A DNA stretch of 64,000 nucleotides from Ptiloglossa arizonensis. Its lineage: Eukaryota; Arthropoda; Insecta; Hymenoptera; Colletidae. Shown in pieces: positions 1 through 11,600 of the stretch; within the stretch, counting starts at the first letter, position 1, and every line of letters begins with the position of its first letter. Location: NCBI RefSeq assembly GCF_051014685.1, contig NC_135048.1:27236543-27300542 (forward strand), written 5' to 3'. The translations under genes were made by a program, and so were the position numbers. The notes under the pieces are model-generated. The model worked only from the letters and a program-made list of their open reading frames with translations. It was not told the DNA's origin and did not search any database.

Positions 1-620
1 AATATAATTTTTTTTTCCAACGGTTTACATGGAAACGTGTCGCGTTAATCGACAACGCGTACACGTATTGCAGAGACCGGAGAAATATTCCTGTGGTAAC
101 TTATAACGTTGCGGAGTAATACAACGCTGTAATAAATTACCATTTTTTTGCCGGCAGATGTAATCCTTCGATTACAGGAATATATAGTGTGACGGAAAAT
201 GAACGCGACCGTGGTACACCGTTTAAATCGAAGGAAAAATTATAAAGAAAAATAAACCACTATCTTCTCTCCTTCTTTACAATTTTCTTTACAATCTTCT
301 TTACAATCTTCTTTACGAAACCAACAGAATTCCTCTTCTCTTTTTGTACAATTTTTTTCTTCCAAAACAAAAACCAAAATTTATTTACCTTCCCTGTATA
401 ATTTCTTCTCATCAAACAAACACAATTCTCTTTCTCTCTCTCTCTCTCTCTTCGTATAATTCTCTCTCACGAAACAAAATTCCTTTTCCCTTACAACGTT
501 TAATTACCCGTAAAATATCCTCGAGGCCACGTTTAAAGCAGCCTCCGCTCCTAAATAAATATTCACGATAAAGACGCTATAGATCGGTATCCAAAGTCGA
601 TAGTTTCTCAAAGAAATTTA
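1..620. other. AT-rich unique DNA with pyrimidine-rich stretch
   Basis: No gene is visible. The stretch from about 255 to 500 is pyrimidine-rich on the + strand, with repeated 'ctttacaatctt' words near 275-320 and a (CT)n microsatellite near 430-451. The open frame through it is a composition effect, made of Ser, Leu and Pro runs. Confidence 0.5.
427..452. repeat. (CT)n microsatellite
   Basis: About ten uninterrupted CT dinucleotides follow a tttct lead-in. This is a simple sequence repeat with no further structure. Confidence 0.85.
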
Positions 621-3300
621 ATTTCAGGTGCGTTTGCTCTCGCGATTCGATCGACGAGGAATACCAACTTACGATCCAAACGCGCACCAAAACGATACAC
701 CAACCGGAAACTCGAAAGGGGCGTTGAAAACCACCACGTGGCTAAGTGTAACAACCCGCGAAATGATCACGATACATTCGCAAATGTTCTATCGTAATCA
801 GGATGCGTGTTCCATCGAGATCGGTATTAATCTTCGTCAATCTAGCGGTTTTGAAACTTCGAACGCAACAATTCCCATATTTCCATCGCGAGTTCAACAG
901 TTCCGGAAAAAATTCCGGGTAAAAAAATTTACGAAACGTTCTTTAAAAAAATTTCTAAAAAAATTTACGAAAAATTTACGCGATCGAGACGATGGTCGAC
1001 AGGGGTTGGGCGGGTTCGATACTGTAAGAAGAGACGCTGTGTAAAAGGACGGGGAAGAAAACGAGCGAGCAACGATAACCGCGGAACGGTGGCTCGTATT
1101 TAATTTAGGAAAAGCATTTTCACAGTCCCCGCGAGCATTTGCACCGTGAAATATTATAAGTGTCACTCGACCGCGCAGACACAATGGGCCGGGAGGTTGC
1201 CATAAAAATGCGCCCTGGAATACTACCGCCACCCCGTTCGCTGTATAGCGTTCCCCCATCGAGGGGGGTGAACGGAGAAAATCAATATCGAATATAAACA
1301 AGCGATACATTCGAATCGGTCGATTCTAATAAGCCAATTTTAATAATACCCCTGGTGGTAACGGATGGCAACGATTTCTATCGTACGAGGGAATTCGATC
1401 AGCGAAACGATCGAGAGTTCATTCATTCCAAGGGGGATGATTAGGGTGATTCTTAATGTACTCGAGGAACGAGAAAGATTCTTATATTTAATATATCGCG
1501 AGATCAGGGCTCGAATCGGTGCTGGTATATAGTCAAGAGACTATACTTACAGTTTGCGAGATATTTTCGAGCGATGGTTAATATATATTTTAGGTAAAGA
1601 GCATTTGTTTGCGATCTGCGTGGAAAAGTTACCGTGTGTTTCGAACGTTCGCCACGGACGATGAAATTTTGATACCGGCGTGGGGATTGCGCGAGTTTTA
1701 GTATTTTTCGGATATATATATGTTAATTATTCGTCGATTAATTAATAATGTTTGTTAATATTCGGAGTGGCGAGTGAATTTTAATTGGCTTCGAATTCTG
1801 TTAATGTTTCACATCGACTTGTTCGATGACACAAAAAATTGGAGAGATTGACATCAGTAAAGGTTTTCGAGGATTTATCGAAATTTTTCAATACCTCGCG
1901 ATTCACGTTACGCGAATTATTCTCGGGTTACCGATATTCGTGACACGAGTAATAATTTATTAATACACCTCGATTATCGGCTCTACCTTCGCGTCGTCTC
2001 TGTAAACAACGATTAAACCAGGTTGCAATTTCGCGGAATCTAATCTCCCCGCGTACCGAGATTAGATATTGTTAATACCGTAGGCGAAACGATTGCAATT
2101 TATTAACGCACATTTTCATATCGTATTGCAGGGAACGCACAATGTTCAATAACGCGGGAACACGGACAATGGTGCAACGTTTGTTCTCGTCCAGCGGTAC
2201 AATCGCCGCTGGAATTTTAATATTTCCATGGGACTTCTTCGTTGATACCTACTTTACGCGGAACGATGCCAGTTTGTTAATAAAATTCGTTAAACGACAC
2301 GGTCGTTTCAACACTTTAACCGGGGGCCACGATGGAACGTTTGTTAACATTTCGGATGGGGACGATTACGCGTTTGTTAGCGCACCCGAGCTCGACGATT
2401 ATCGCGTTTGTTAATACTGGCCGACGTTAATAACGTTATACGTTCCGCGCGTAGTTGTACAGTCGCGCAAATGGCGCGGGATTTTACGTTACATACGTAC
2501 GTTTCGGTCTAAGGGGAGCTGAGCGCGCCGGGCGTTAATAAAGATGAGTGACGACGCTTAATTAGTATTAGCCCGGAAGATAGCCGGTGCTGCTCGCGAG
2601 GCAGTACGTTAATCGAGAGCATAGAATGTCGCCAGGATTTAGTTGCCACGAACAAAGAACGTTACGGTGCACCTGGAACTCGAATGAGAACTGCACTCGT
2701 CTTGAATTTTACCAACTTTCGAACGGTCACGGTGGGTCCCGTTATCGTGCAACAACCAGTGGAACAAGGTTCTTAAACGAGGTTCTTGAACGAGTGGTCT
2801 TGAACGCGGGGTCGGTAGTGAATTGGTAATCGGGTCTCGATAACGACGTTTCTAACTGCACGTCTATCAATTTTATTTACAGAGTATTGCAAAACATACG
2901 AGCCTCACTACGGAACGGAACTTCTTACGTTGAAGTAAGAAAAGAAGTTCGTGTAAAGATAAGCTCGGTATGACCCCGTTCCCGAGTTACAGCCATTTTT
3001 GTCTTCCAGTTATTCTCACGATAAAGCGAGCTTTTCCTTCGGCTCTTTCTACGTTCAAGTATTCCGACTGCGTATTCAAGAGAGAGTTGCCAGCGAATTC
3101 GAACAATACTTGGTGGTTTTTAACGCGCGAGGTGTAGGATAAGGCACACGGAAGCCCGCATTCGAGCCAAAGGTGTCCAGTTCGAGCAATTTCTGTAGAG
3201 ATAGTCGAAGAATTGGTGCAGTATGAAAATAGCTGTACTTTTGAAACAGGCTCGTATCGGATATATAGTTGTAAGAAATATTTTTCTTACTTTGGTGTAT
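621..3300. other. Unique DNA, no supported gene
   Basis: Mixed-composition DNA. Positions 905-985 carry A-rich degenerate repeats of the word 'aaaaaatttacgaaa', which create a Lys/Phe-rich open frame on + and its mirror on -. Positions 1528-1545 form a perfect 7 bp inverted repeat (tatagtc, 4 nt loop, gactata). The stretch 2140-2420 holds several copies of 'cgtttgtta' inside a 90-codon ATG frame that I do not accept as a gene. Nothing else is recognisable. Confidence 0.4.
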
Positions 3301-3354
3301 CGAATTTGCATCCGAAGTTACGTTTGTGTGTTTTGGAATACTGTATATATTTAT

Positions 3355-3515
3355 AGGTGTATTTACGTGCGCGTAATAAAAACGTACGATAATAATTTTA
3401 TCCGGGATCTGGTCGAAGTCGAACCGGTCGCTCAAAGAGAATGAATAAATAGGGTTGTACACCGAGAGTGAGCGAGACAGAGCAACAGCGAGTGGGCCTA
3501 GAATGTACATAGATT
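3355..3515 (+). repeat. Dispersed repeat, copy 1
   Basis: This segment resembles 4245-4400. Both carry a 'taataaaaa/caataaaaa' word, then 'acgataataatt', then 'atctggtcga', then a shared 'gtgagcgagacagagcaaca' run followed by 'gcgag'. Similarity is interrupted but colinear over about 150 bp. It may be a decayed mobile element or an old local duplication. I see no coding sequence or terminal repeat. Confidence 0.6.
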
Positions 3516-3619
3516 TGATAGTAGGAAACTGATCCTATGTTGAAAAATTCCCAGCTGAAAACATTTTACGCAATTTATGTTTCTGAATGTTAGTGAAAGT
3601 TATATATGACACAATCTTA

Positions 3620-3935
3620 TATAAGTTCGAGAGGGGAAGGGGTGTGGTCAACAGGGGAGGGGTATGTTCGAAAGGGGAGGGGCGTGTCCAAAGGAGAGGG
3701 GGCGTGATCAAAGGGGAGCGTGGCCAAAAAGGGGAAGAGCTTAGCCAAAGGGGAAGGTGCGTGTACAAAAAGGGAGGGGATATGGCCAAAGGGGAAAAGA
3801 GCGTGTCCGAAAAGGGGCGTGTTTGAAGGAGTAGGCGTATCTGCAGGAATGGGTGTGTCTGAAGAAGTAGGCGTGTCTGTAGGAATGGGTGTGTCTGAAG
3901 AAGTAGGCGTGTCTGAAGGCGTGGGAGTGTTGGGA
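3620..3935 (+). repeat. G-rich minisatellite, two unit types
   Basis: The left part (about 3625-3825) is a degenerate 18-22 bp G-rich repeat built on 'caaaggggagg'. The right part (about 3825-3930) is a cleaner 36 bp unit, 'aatgggtgtgtctgaagaag' followed by 'taggcgtgtctgtagg', in about three copies. The many GGGG runs on the + strand could form G-quadruplexes. The frames on both strands are open only because the repeat lacks stops. Confidence 0.8.
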
Positions 3936-4244
3936 ATGAGATTGAACGATGAAAGTGAGTGGATAAATTGTTCAAAATTGATAAGTAATGAATGAAACTA
4001 ACGACCGATTGAACGATTTAGAATACTATGAAGCGCCATCGAGGAGCTAGAGTTTGTGGTGATGTTTGGCGGGAGAGGAGGTCTGGACCAAACTTCTCCC
4101 ATCACAGGAATCTTTTCTAAGTGGTCGATCTATACATTTCTATACTTGGAATACATTTTCTAATTGATCTTCCTATTAGACTGCTCGAGAATCCTATTAG
4201 ACTTTCGTATTCAAAAATGCATTATATTTGTACATAACAAAGTT

Positions 4245-4400
4245 ACATAAATTTGTACACAATTCACGAGCGAGTGCAATAAAAATATACGATAATAATT
4301 ACATGGCATCTGGTCGATGTCACACAAAGAGTAAGTGTGACTGTACATTGGGAGTGAGCGAGACAGAGCAACAGCGAGCGAGACTAGTGTGTATACACTT
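4245..4400 (+). repeat. Dispersed repeat, copy 2
   Basis: Colinear partner of 3355-3515, sharing the same ordered words, including the 20 bp 'gtgagcgagacagagcaaca'. The copies are in the same orientation about 890 bp apart, with the G-rich minisatellite between them. Confidence 0.6.
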
Positions 4401-5900
4401 ACCCTTACGCTTTCGGTTTCCAAGTCAATTTAGATATTGCAACCCGACGGTGATCAACGAACAAACGTTCCTGATACCCTCTAACGCAACGGACCATCGT
4501 CAAAAGTATCAACAATCGTCGCGAAACCGATATAAATTCGATTTTCCGTTCGCCTTCGAAAACGGACTAATTCGCTTCCGAAACGGTGAAAGAATGGCGG
4601 ATCAAAAGAACCCGGATCGCGCGTTAATCTACTCCCCCCCTCCCCCGTGCTCTCCACTCCGGAACAATTATCCACCCGCTACTCGAAAAAACGACGAACA
4701 CTTCCGCGTGTTCGTTAATCGACGATAAAATATTTTCCGGGGGGCGGTCGATACATATTTTCTTCCTATCTCGCACCGGCGGGAGAAGTCTGGGGGCGGT
4801 AGTTTATTGCTCGTCGAATTCTCCCGCGCCACTCCCCCCACTCCCCCCACTCCCCGGTTCTATTATCCGTATTCAATAATTCCAAGAAAATTTCATTATC
4901 GGACGAGTTATTGTTTCCCGATAGAAAGGATCCGGTCGTCGACCGTTGGAAAAATGGTCGATTCGGGTGTATCGAGGCGATACGTGTCTTACAAGCGACG
5001 GTGGCACGTTAAGAATGCCCCCACCCCAGCATCGGGTGCCCTCCCACCCCCCACCCGGACCCTCTCGCGCGTCATATTTACATCAGGGCCGCCCCCTCGC
5101 GGAATTCCGTTCACGGTAATCTCTCGAGCTGGAATTTCGCGAAATACTCCGGACCGACCCGACTCGACCCGGTCCGGGCCACCCCGGTTACTGGAAATTT
5201 CGTATTTATAAGATTTCCCTCGTTTCGCTCGCTGCCGGCCGGGAATATAATTGGACCGTGCGCGGATAATAAATTAACAGCGACTACGGGACCTGTCGTG
5301 CACCACTGGGGACGAAATCGAAGGAAAAGGAAATTTCAAGCACCCGAGTACCCGGCGTGAATCGAGGTGGGGTGTGGGTGGGTAGAAAGATGGAGATTTC
5401 GAGAGTGGATCGTCGCCCGGTTACAATTTCAAAGAATGTAGCGACGCGCGCGCGGGAATATTTCCTCGCGAGAAGTTAGGGGTCGACTGTAATAACACAA
5501 CTGCGCGGAGGAGCCATAAGCCTCGGAAGTAAGTTTCCTCTCGCGTTCCGACTCCCACGCGGCCGAGCGGGCCTAGGTGGGGTGGGGGTGGGGGGATCGA
5601 GGCGCGTAGCGGTGGGGAGGCCGAACGAGAGGGCTCTTGCATATTTACCCTTCGCTCTCGCGCGCCCTTACCCTTCGCTCGTTGCCAAATGGGCCGTTTT
5701 ATTCGGAGAGCAGCGCGCCCTTTACCTTCGCCGGTGCCCTTTGCTCCCCAGGCCCTTTGTCTTCGACAATTGGAGCGATAGTCGCGACGTTCACGAGTGC
5801 ACTCCGCTCGGGGAGGCGTCTACGGCTAATAAGTGGCCTTTCAGCGAATTAAGCATCGTCACCGTTTTTCCTACTACTCGTTCACCTTTGCCCGCCTCCC
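4400..5900. other. GC-rich unique DNA with C-tracts and G-tracts
   Basis: CpG-rich sequence with no supported gene. Positions 4630-4660 and 4830-4858 are C-rich (cccccc, 'actcccccc' repeated). Positions 5575-5600 contain five runs of at least three G within 26 bp, a strong G-quadruplex pattern on the + strand. Three to four frames are open for 70-150 codons, as expected in GC-rich DNA. None shows a domain I recognise. Confidence 0.4.
5575..5600 (+). other. Potential G-quadruplex
   Basis: The run 'ggtggggtgggggtgggggg' has at least four G-tracts of four or more bases separated by single T residues. That fits the canonical intramolecular G-quadruplex pattern on the + strand. Function is unknown. 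Confidence 0.6.
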
Positions 5901-5905
5901 GGTCC

Positions 5906-5973
5906 TTTCGTTTCTCCTTGTTTCGTTTCTTCTCGTTTCGTTTCTTCTTGTTTCGTTTCTTCTTGTTTCGTTT
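5906..5973 (+). repeat. 15 bp tandem repeat (tttcgtttcttcttg)n
   Basis: About four and a half copies of a 15 bp unit, 'tttcgtttcttcttg', with one or two changes in the first two copies. Because 15 is a multiple of three, it produces an FRFFLFRFFLF-type frame on + and a K/R/N-rich frame on -. Neither is a gene. Confidence 0.9.
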
Positions 5974-6816
5974 AATCGTTCTCGTATAGATTGCACGCTC
6001 GATCCGCGCGTAAGAAACTCTCGTTCGAATCACTCTTTAACCGGGGTGTAATCGAGAGGTTATAACGAGGTGGTCGATAATTTCGTTCGTGTCTCTTCAT
6101 CCCCCCATTGTTTGCGCGCGAAGGTTGTTTCCTTACGAGAAATTAGTTTTTGGTTATTCGATATATATTTTTGTCGATTTTCCGTGACGTGAGAATTTTT
6201 ATTGCGCGGTTGACGAAGTTTGTTAAGAAAAGAACTGAGTACTCAACACTCGACGGAAGATTCGTCATCCCGCAGGACAAAGAATTTCACATCGTTCACG
6301 ATTAGCGCAGATTACACACGAACACGAAGATTTTCCCTTGGAAAGAATGTCATCCCTATCTTACCTCCGCGTTTAGCAATCCGGATTATACAGAACTATA
6401 ACGTTCCAAGCGGGAGTCATCCTCGTCCGGAAAAAGTCGCCGAAGTATTACTCGAGTCAGTAGCGACTTTAGTATCGAGTGAATGGGGCACTCGAGGGGC
6501 TCTGCTCTCGTTAGACACTTTTTATATTTTATAAAAAAATTAATTAACGTAATCGCGAGCCATTGAATTTTCGTTGACGCACTTTTACTACCGTATCGCT
6601 CCGGTAGTGAATTTAGAGTGAATTTTTGTTTTAATTACATCGAAATAGGAATCACAGGCTCTGCACTTATTTTTTAATTACACTGAAATGGAAATAACGA
6701 GTCTACGCTTATCGTTAGTTGCTTTCAAATTTTATAAAGAAAAAATGAACAAAATCGTACTGGCCAAGGTATTAAATTCTTTTCAAAATACTTTCACAAA
6801 CCGTAAATTCAAACTA
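5974..6816. other. Unique DNA, no supported gene
   Basis: Mixed-composition sequence. An ATG frame begins near 6220 and runs about 100 codons without similarity I recognise. No repeat or RNA gene is visible. Confidence 0.35.
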
Positions 6817-6946
6817 TTGAATTGTTCGGAAAGTCATTTAGTTTTTTCGGTGAAAATGAAACACGATTTGTTTAGAGTGTATAAACATTTTATGAAATTA
6901 TATATTCCCCATTTTGGAAAACATAATGACTTTCCGAACAACCTAA
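6817..6946 (-). mobile_element. Mariner-type MITE, copy 1
   Basis: A 130 bp element with inverted ends. The left end reads 'ttgaattgttcggaaagtca'. The reverse complement of the right end reads 'ttaggttgttcggaaagtca', matching at all but three of the first 20 positions. TA dinucleotides flank both sides (6815-6816 and 6947-6948), the target duplication expected of Tc1/mariner. The interior contains 'gtgaaaatgaaacacgat', the reverse complement of the interior of the copies at 41962 and 50561, so this copy lies in the opposite orientation. There is no transposase and the internal ORF is spurious. It is non-autonomous and would depend on a mariner transposase elsewhere. Confidence 0.88.
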
Positions 6947-7039
6947 TAGAAACTACATCACTGGAATCGAGATCTACAGTAAAGTATAATTTTCTTCCAG
7001 AAAATTAATTAGTGTACACCTGAAAACGTTCCAATTGCT

Positions 7040-8060
7040 TCATTATAGATACACCGAGCCCCGTGATCCCAATTTACCCCGGGTCCCGTGATCTCTTCCT
7101 CCATCAGTGACTCCAATCCTCCCGTATCCTCGGATCGGATGCATCTCCCCTGAAATCGGTAGCCTAAACATCGTTCCCGGATCGAACGAATAAATTAGAG
7201 TTAAATGACGCCCCCAATGGTGGATGCCCCCAATCCTTACCGTAGAGGGGCTAATGAAATCACCGAATTCCATTTTCTCGACGAAACGAACGCATCCATG
7301 GCAAAAAGAGAAAAAAAAAAGGAACTCGGTCGATGAAGGCAGTCGGTGTATCCACTCGAGCCGGATCCCGAAGAGAATGGGAGCCGAAAAGCCGGGTGGC
7401 GCGCAGACCCCCATAACCCGTGTCTAATCCGAGTTCGTCTCGCCCTGCTCGCAGGGCATCTCCCATGGAGTTTGTCCTTTCGCCTGTTCGAACCAGACCT
7501 CGGTGAGGAGTCGCAGATCGCCTGGTACAGTCAGTTTCCACGATCGGGGAGCGTTCATCGAGCGTTTTCCTCGCAGATCCGCGCGGGATCCCCGCTGTAA
7601 CAGCTGCCTCTTTGACGACGCGTCCACGGTGTACCATACTCCTAAGACAGTTCTCTCCCCCCCCCCCCCCCATCGTGGCCCTACCTCTGCCTTTTCCAGA
7701 CTTCGTATCGTGTCTCTGACCGATTCTATTCCTCACGGAGGAACTTCGCCTACCGTGATCTACCGCGTTGCACGCTTTGAGAATTCGCTGTTAATACAGA
7801 GCGCCCTGCGGGGCTCTTACCATTATTAGCTGCACCCGCGAGTAGCATTCAGCTTTGAATAATCAGTCCCCTGCTTGACGTGAAATTAATTGATATTTTC
7901 TCTTAATAAGGGAAGCACTGGCCGAGTATCTCTATTATCGTGGGACCGACTGCTTCTGCTCGCGATTTATTTCGATCTTGCGAGGGGTATGTGGAAAGCG
8001 AATTTTAACGATTTTTATGGAATTTAGCAGGATTGTGGATTCACGTGGAAGACGATCGTG
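7040..8060. other. GC-rich unique DNA with a 15-bp C tract
   Basis: About 1 kb of non-repetitive sequence, partly GC-rich, with several overlapping open frames on both strands and no recognisable domain. A run of 15 C lies at 7657-7671. The even composition and absence of repeats differ from the arrays on both sides. It could contain an exon or regulatory DNA, but I cannot show either. Confidence 0.35.
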
Positions 8061-8081
8061 AGCGAATTTGCAGTGGGGTAG

Positions 8082-9375
8082 GAGAAACGTAAGTGTGAAG
8101 TTTGGAAAAATTATTCGGATAGGTATATTTGCATAGTAGAACACTATAAGGGTAGTAAATGTAACATAGTGGCAAGCATAGGAGAGTGAATATTTCAATG
8201 GGAGGTATTGGTGGTATAGTATACAATATTTGCATTGTTTCCTTGATGAATTTTATCTGAAATTCTCTTCTTCTTTTAGTTAGAAATTTCTAAATTTGTC
8301 ACCACGCCACAGTTACTATTAACGAGGTAGGATTCAATTATCTATTAAGTGATTTTTCCCAATTTTACATTTATTTTTTCACAATTGAATAGTTGTATGA
8401 GTTATGAGAAACGTAAGTGTGAAGTTTGGAAAAATTATTCGGATAGGTATATTTGCATAGTAGAACACTATAAGGGTAGTAAATGTGACATAGTGGCAAG
8501 CATAGGAGAGTGAATATTTCAATGGGAGGTGTTGGTGGTATAGTATACAATATTTGCATTGTTTCCTTGATGAATTTTATCTGAAATTCCCTTCTTCTTT
8601 TATTTAGAAATTTCTACGTTTGATACCACGCCACAGTTACTATTAACGAGGTACCATTCAATTATCTATTAAGTGATTTTTCCTAATTTTATATTTATTT
8701 TTTTCACAATTGAATAGTCATGTGGGTTATGAGAAACGAAAGTGTGAAATTTGGAAAAATTTATTCGGATAGGTATATTTGTATAGTAGAACACTATAAG
8801 GGTAGTAAATGTGACATAGTGGCAAGCATAGGAGAGTGAATATTTCAATGGGAGGTGTTGGTGGTATAGTATACACTATTTGCATTGTTTTCACGATGAA
8901 TTTTATTTGAAATTCCCTTCTTCTTTTATTTAGAAATTTCTACGTTTGATACCACGCCACAGTTACTATTAACGAGGTAGGATTCAATTATCTATTAAGT
9001 GATTTTTCCTAATTTTACATTTATTTTTTTTCACAATTGAATAGTCATATGGATTATGATAAGTGTAAGTGTGAAATTTGGAAAAAATTGTTTGGATAGG
9101 TATATTTGCATAGTAGAGCACTATAAGGGTAGTAAATGTGACATAGTGCGTGTCTAGTAAATAGTCTGTAGTAAATATACACTTATATTTTGCATTGTTT
9201 CCACGATGAATATCACTTAAAATTCTCCTCTTCTTTTACATAGAATAAGAAAACAAAATTCCTACGTTTGTCACCACGCCAGTTACTATTAACGAGGTCC
9301 CACCGAATTATCTATACCCGACTAAACGATTCCCCCAAATTTAACATTTATTCTTTTCCACAATCGACTAATCGT
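8082..9375. repeat. ~325 bp tandem array, four units
   Basis: The landmark 'gagaaacgtaagtgtgaag' or close variants recurs at 8082, 8406, 8731 and about 9059, giving periods of 324-328 bp. The first three units are complete and about 95% alike by eye. They share 'taggtatatttgcatagtag', 'catagtggcaagcatagg' and 'ccacgccacagttactatta'. The fourth unit has lost the 'gcaagcataggagagtg' to 'gtggtatag' portion and is more diverged at its end. A 62-64 codon minus-strand frame recurs in the early units, but its ends differ between units. No selection for coding is evident. Confidence 0.93.
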
Positions 9376-10394
9376 TTGTCTCCCCATTGCTGGATGTGTT
9401 AACGATGAAACCGCGATTTCAGGGACGCTGGATATTTTTCTTCCACAAATCATGACAAAATAGTAGAGAAAACGTAGAACGATCCCCGTGGGTATAAATT
9501 TTTGTTCACGGAACATTGTTGCCGTACATTCGTTACCGTTATTACTTTTATTACTCCCCGTGTAATAATCCGCGATCGAATAAATTATCGATGAAACAAT
9601 ACGCAGCGATAATTCTTCCCCCTCTCCTCTTTTGTTCGTTTCGATACCCTCGGTACGTTAATAACGGTAATAATAATTTTGTATAGTTTTCGGTTATCGA
9701 GGTGTTGAAAATTGACGAGAGGTCTCGTAATCACCATAGGCGGCTGTACGTAGTTGGGCGCGAATGTGTTTTTCATAGGAAATTGCATCGGGTAGCAGCT
9801 GCTAAAAAAACAAACTGTAGAGCGCAAAGGGTTAATCGGGTTCTCGATTTCATTACTCGGCCGTGCACTTTCCAGTGGCGGGGGTGCGGGAGAGGAGGGA
9901 GTATCGACACCCCTGTTCACCCTGCCCCCATCCCCCGTTTCAAGCCCCTCACCCCCCAACGTGACAGACTTCGTTTCGAAAAAGCGGACCGCGTCCCGAT
10001 GGCGAAAAAATGTATTCCACGGCACGTTTCCAATCCGTATTCCGATAAAAACTGACGAGCTTTCTAACAAGCCTGTCCTTTAATAAGCGATCCGTGCGCG
10101 CCATCTAATTTACGTTATCGGTGCCCGTCTCGTTAGCAGTTGCCGTGCGTCCCGCCGCGTTCCTTGGAATAATTAAAACTCCGCGACGGAACACGGGATC
10201 GTTTCCTCGTTCGAGCTAGGACAAGGAAATGGAATCTCGGCCGTGGAGGGGTCGAATGAAACTTCCGTGAAACAAATAACGCTCGATTTTCTCTCTCTTT
10301 CGTTCGTGCAACGAGTGAACGCCGCTCGGGAAGTACACCCTTTCTTTTCAACGGGCACCAATTTCGCGAGGTACGTCTCGTGCTTGGAGCAGTT
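9376..10394. other. Unique DNA between two arrays
   Basis: No supported gene. Around 9885-9950 the sequence is G-rich then C-rich, which explains the opposed open frames at 9585-10070. Nothing else is recognisable. Confidence 0.35.
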
Positions 10395-11600
10395 ACACTT
10401 GGGTTTATTCTACAAATTTTGTGGATAGAGATCAGAGTGGTGGGACTCGTGGATCTTTTAAGGGAGTTTGACAAATTGGGGAGTAAGTGAGATTAGGTTG
10501 GTGCAACACCTCGTGCTTGAAATGGTTACAGTTGAGTTTATTTTAGAAAATTTTGTGGGTAGAGATCAGAGTCGTGGGATTCATAGATCTTTTAGGGAAG
10601 TTTGACAAGTCGTGGAGTAAGTAAGATTAGGTTAGTGCAACACTTCGTGTTTGAAATAGTTACAGTTGGGTTTATTATATAATACAAATTTTGTGGATAG
10701 AGATCAGAGTGGTGGGACTCGTGGATCTTTTAGAGAAGTTTGACAAGTCGTGGAGTAAGTGAGATTAGGTTAGTACAACACCTCGTGCTTGAAATGGTTA
10801 CAGTTGTATTTATTTTAGAAAATTTCTGGGTAGAAATTGGAACGGTGGGTGTCGTACACTTTACAGGGGGGTTTGGCACATTGTGGAGTAAGTAAAATTA
10901 GGTTAGTGCAATACTTCGTGTTTGAAATAGTTACAGTTGAGTTTATTTTACAAATTTTGTGGATAATCGGATTTTGTGGATAGAGATCAGAGTAGTGGGA
11001 TTCGTGGATCTTTTAAGGGAGTTTGACAAATTGTGGAGTAACTGAGATTAGGTTGGTACAACACCTCGTGTTTGAAATAGTTATAGTTGAGTTCATTCGA
11101 CAAATTTTGTGGGTAGAAATCAAAGTCATAGGACCTATAGATCTTTTACAGAAGTTTGACAAGTCGTGGAGTAAGTAAGATTAGGTTAATACAACATTTC
11201 GTGTTTGGGATAATTACAGTTGAGTTTGTTTTACAAATTTCGATGGGTAGAGATCAAGGTTGTGGGATTCATAGCTCTTTTAGAAGGGTTTGACTAATTG
11301 TGGATTAACTAAGATTAGATTAATACAACACCTCGTATTTGAAATAGTTACAGTTGTATCTATTCTACAAATTTTGTGGGTAGAGATCAGAGTCGAGGGT
11401 CTCAAACACCTTTCAGGGAGGTTTGGTACATTGTGGAGTAACTAAAATTAAGTTACTACAAGATTTCGTGTTTGAAATAATTACAGTTGTATCTATTCTA
11501 CAAATTTTGTGGGTAGAGATCAGAATTGTGGGTCTCAAACACCTTTCAGAGGGTTTTGTCATATTGTGAAGTAAGTAAGGTTAGGTTAGTACCAGCTGTA
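10395..11600. repeat. ~134 bp tandem array, about nine units
   Basis: The word 'gattaggtt' or a one-base variant recurs at about 10491, 10625, 10763, 10896, 11045, 11179, 11313, 11446 and 11579. Spacing is 133-138 bp except for one 149 bp unit with a short internal duplication of 'ttttgtggatag' near 10960-10985. Shared words include 'cctcgtgcttgaaat', 'tttgtgggtagagatcagag' and 'gtttgacaagtcgtggagta'. Later units are more diverged than earlier ones. No coding potential. Confidence 0.93.

Noticed and set aside
2142..2414. 90-codon ATG frame
   Set aside because: Overlaps several copies of a cgtttgtta word and has no recognised similarity; a splice-acceptor-like cag upstream is weak.
3140..3165. 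miR-124-like taaggcac seed
   Set aside because: Only eight bases match and no foldback precursor is visible around it.
10395..11600. Telomeric TTAGG motif in the 134 bp units
   Set aside because: ttagg occurs once per unit and is not tandem; chance match.
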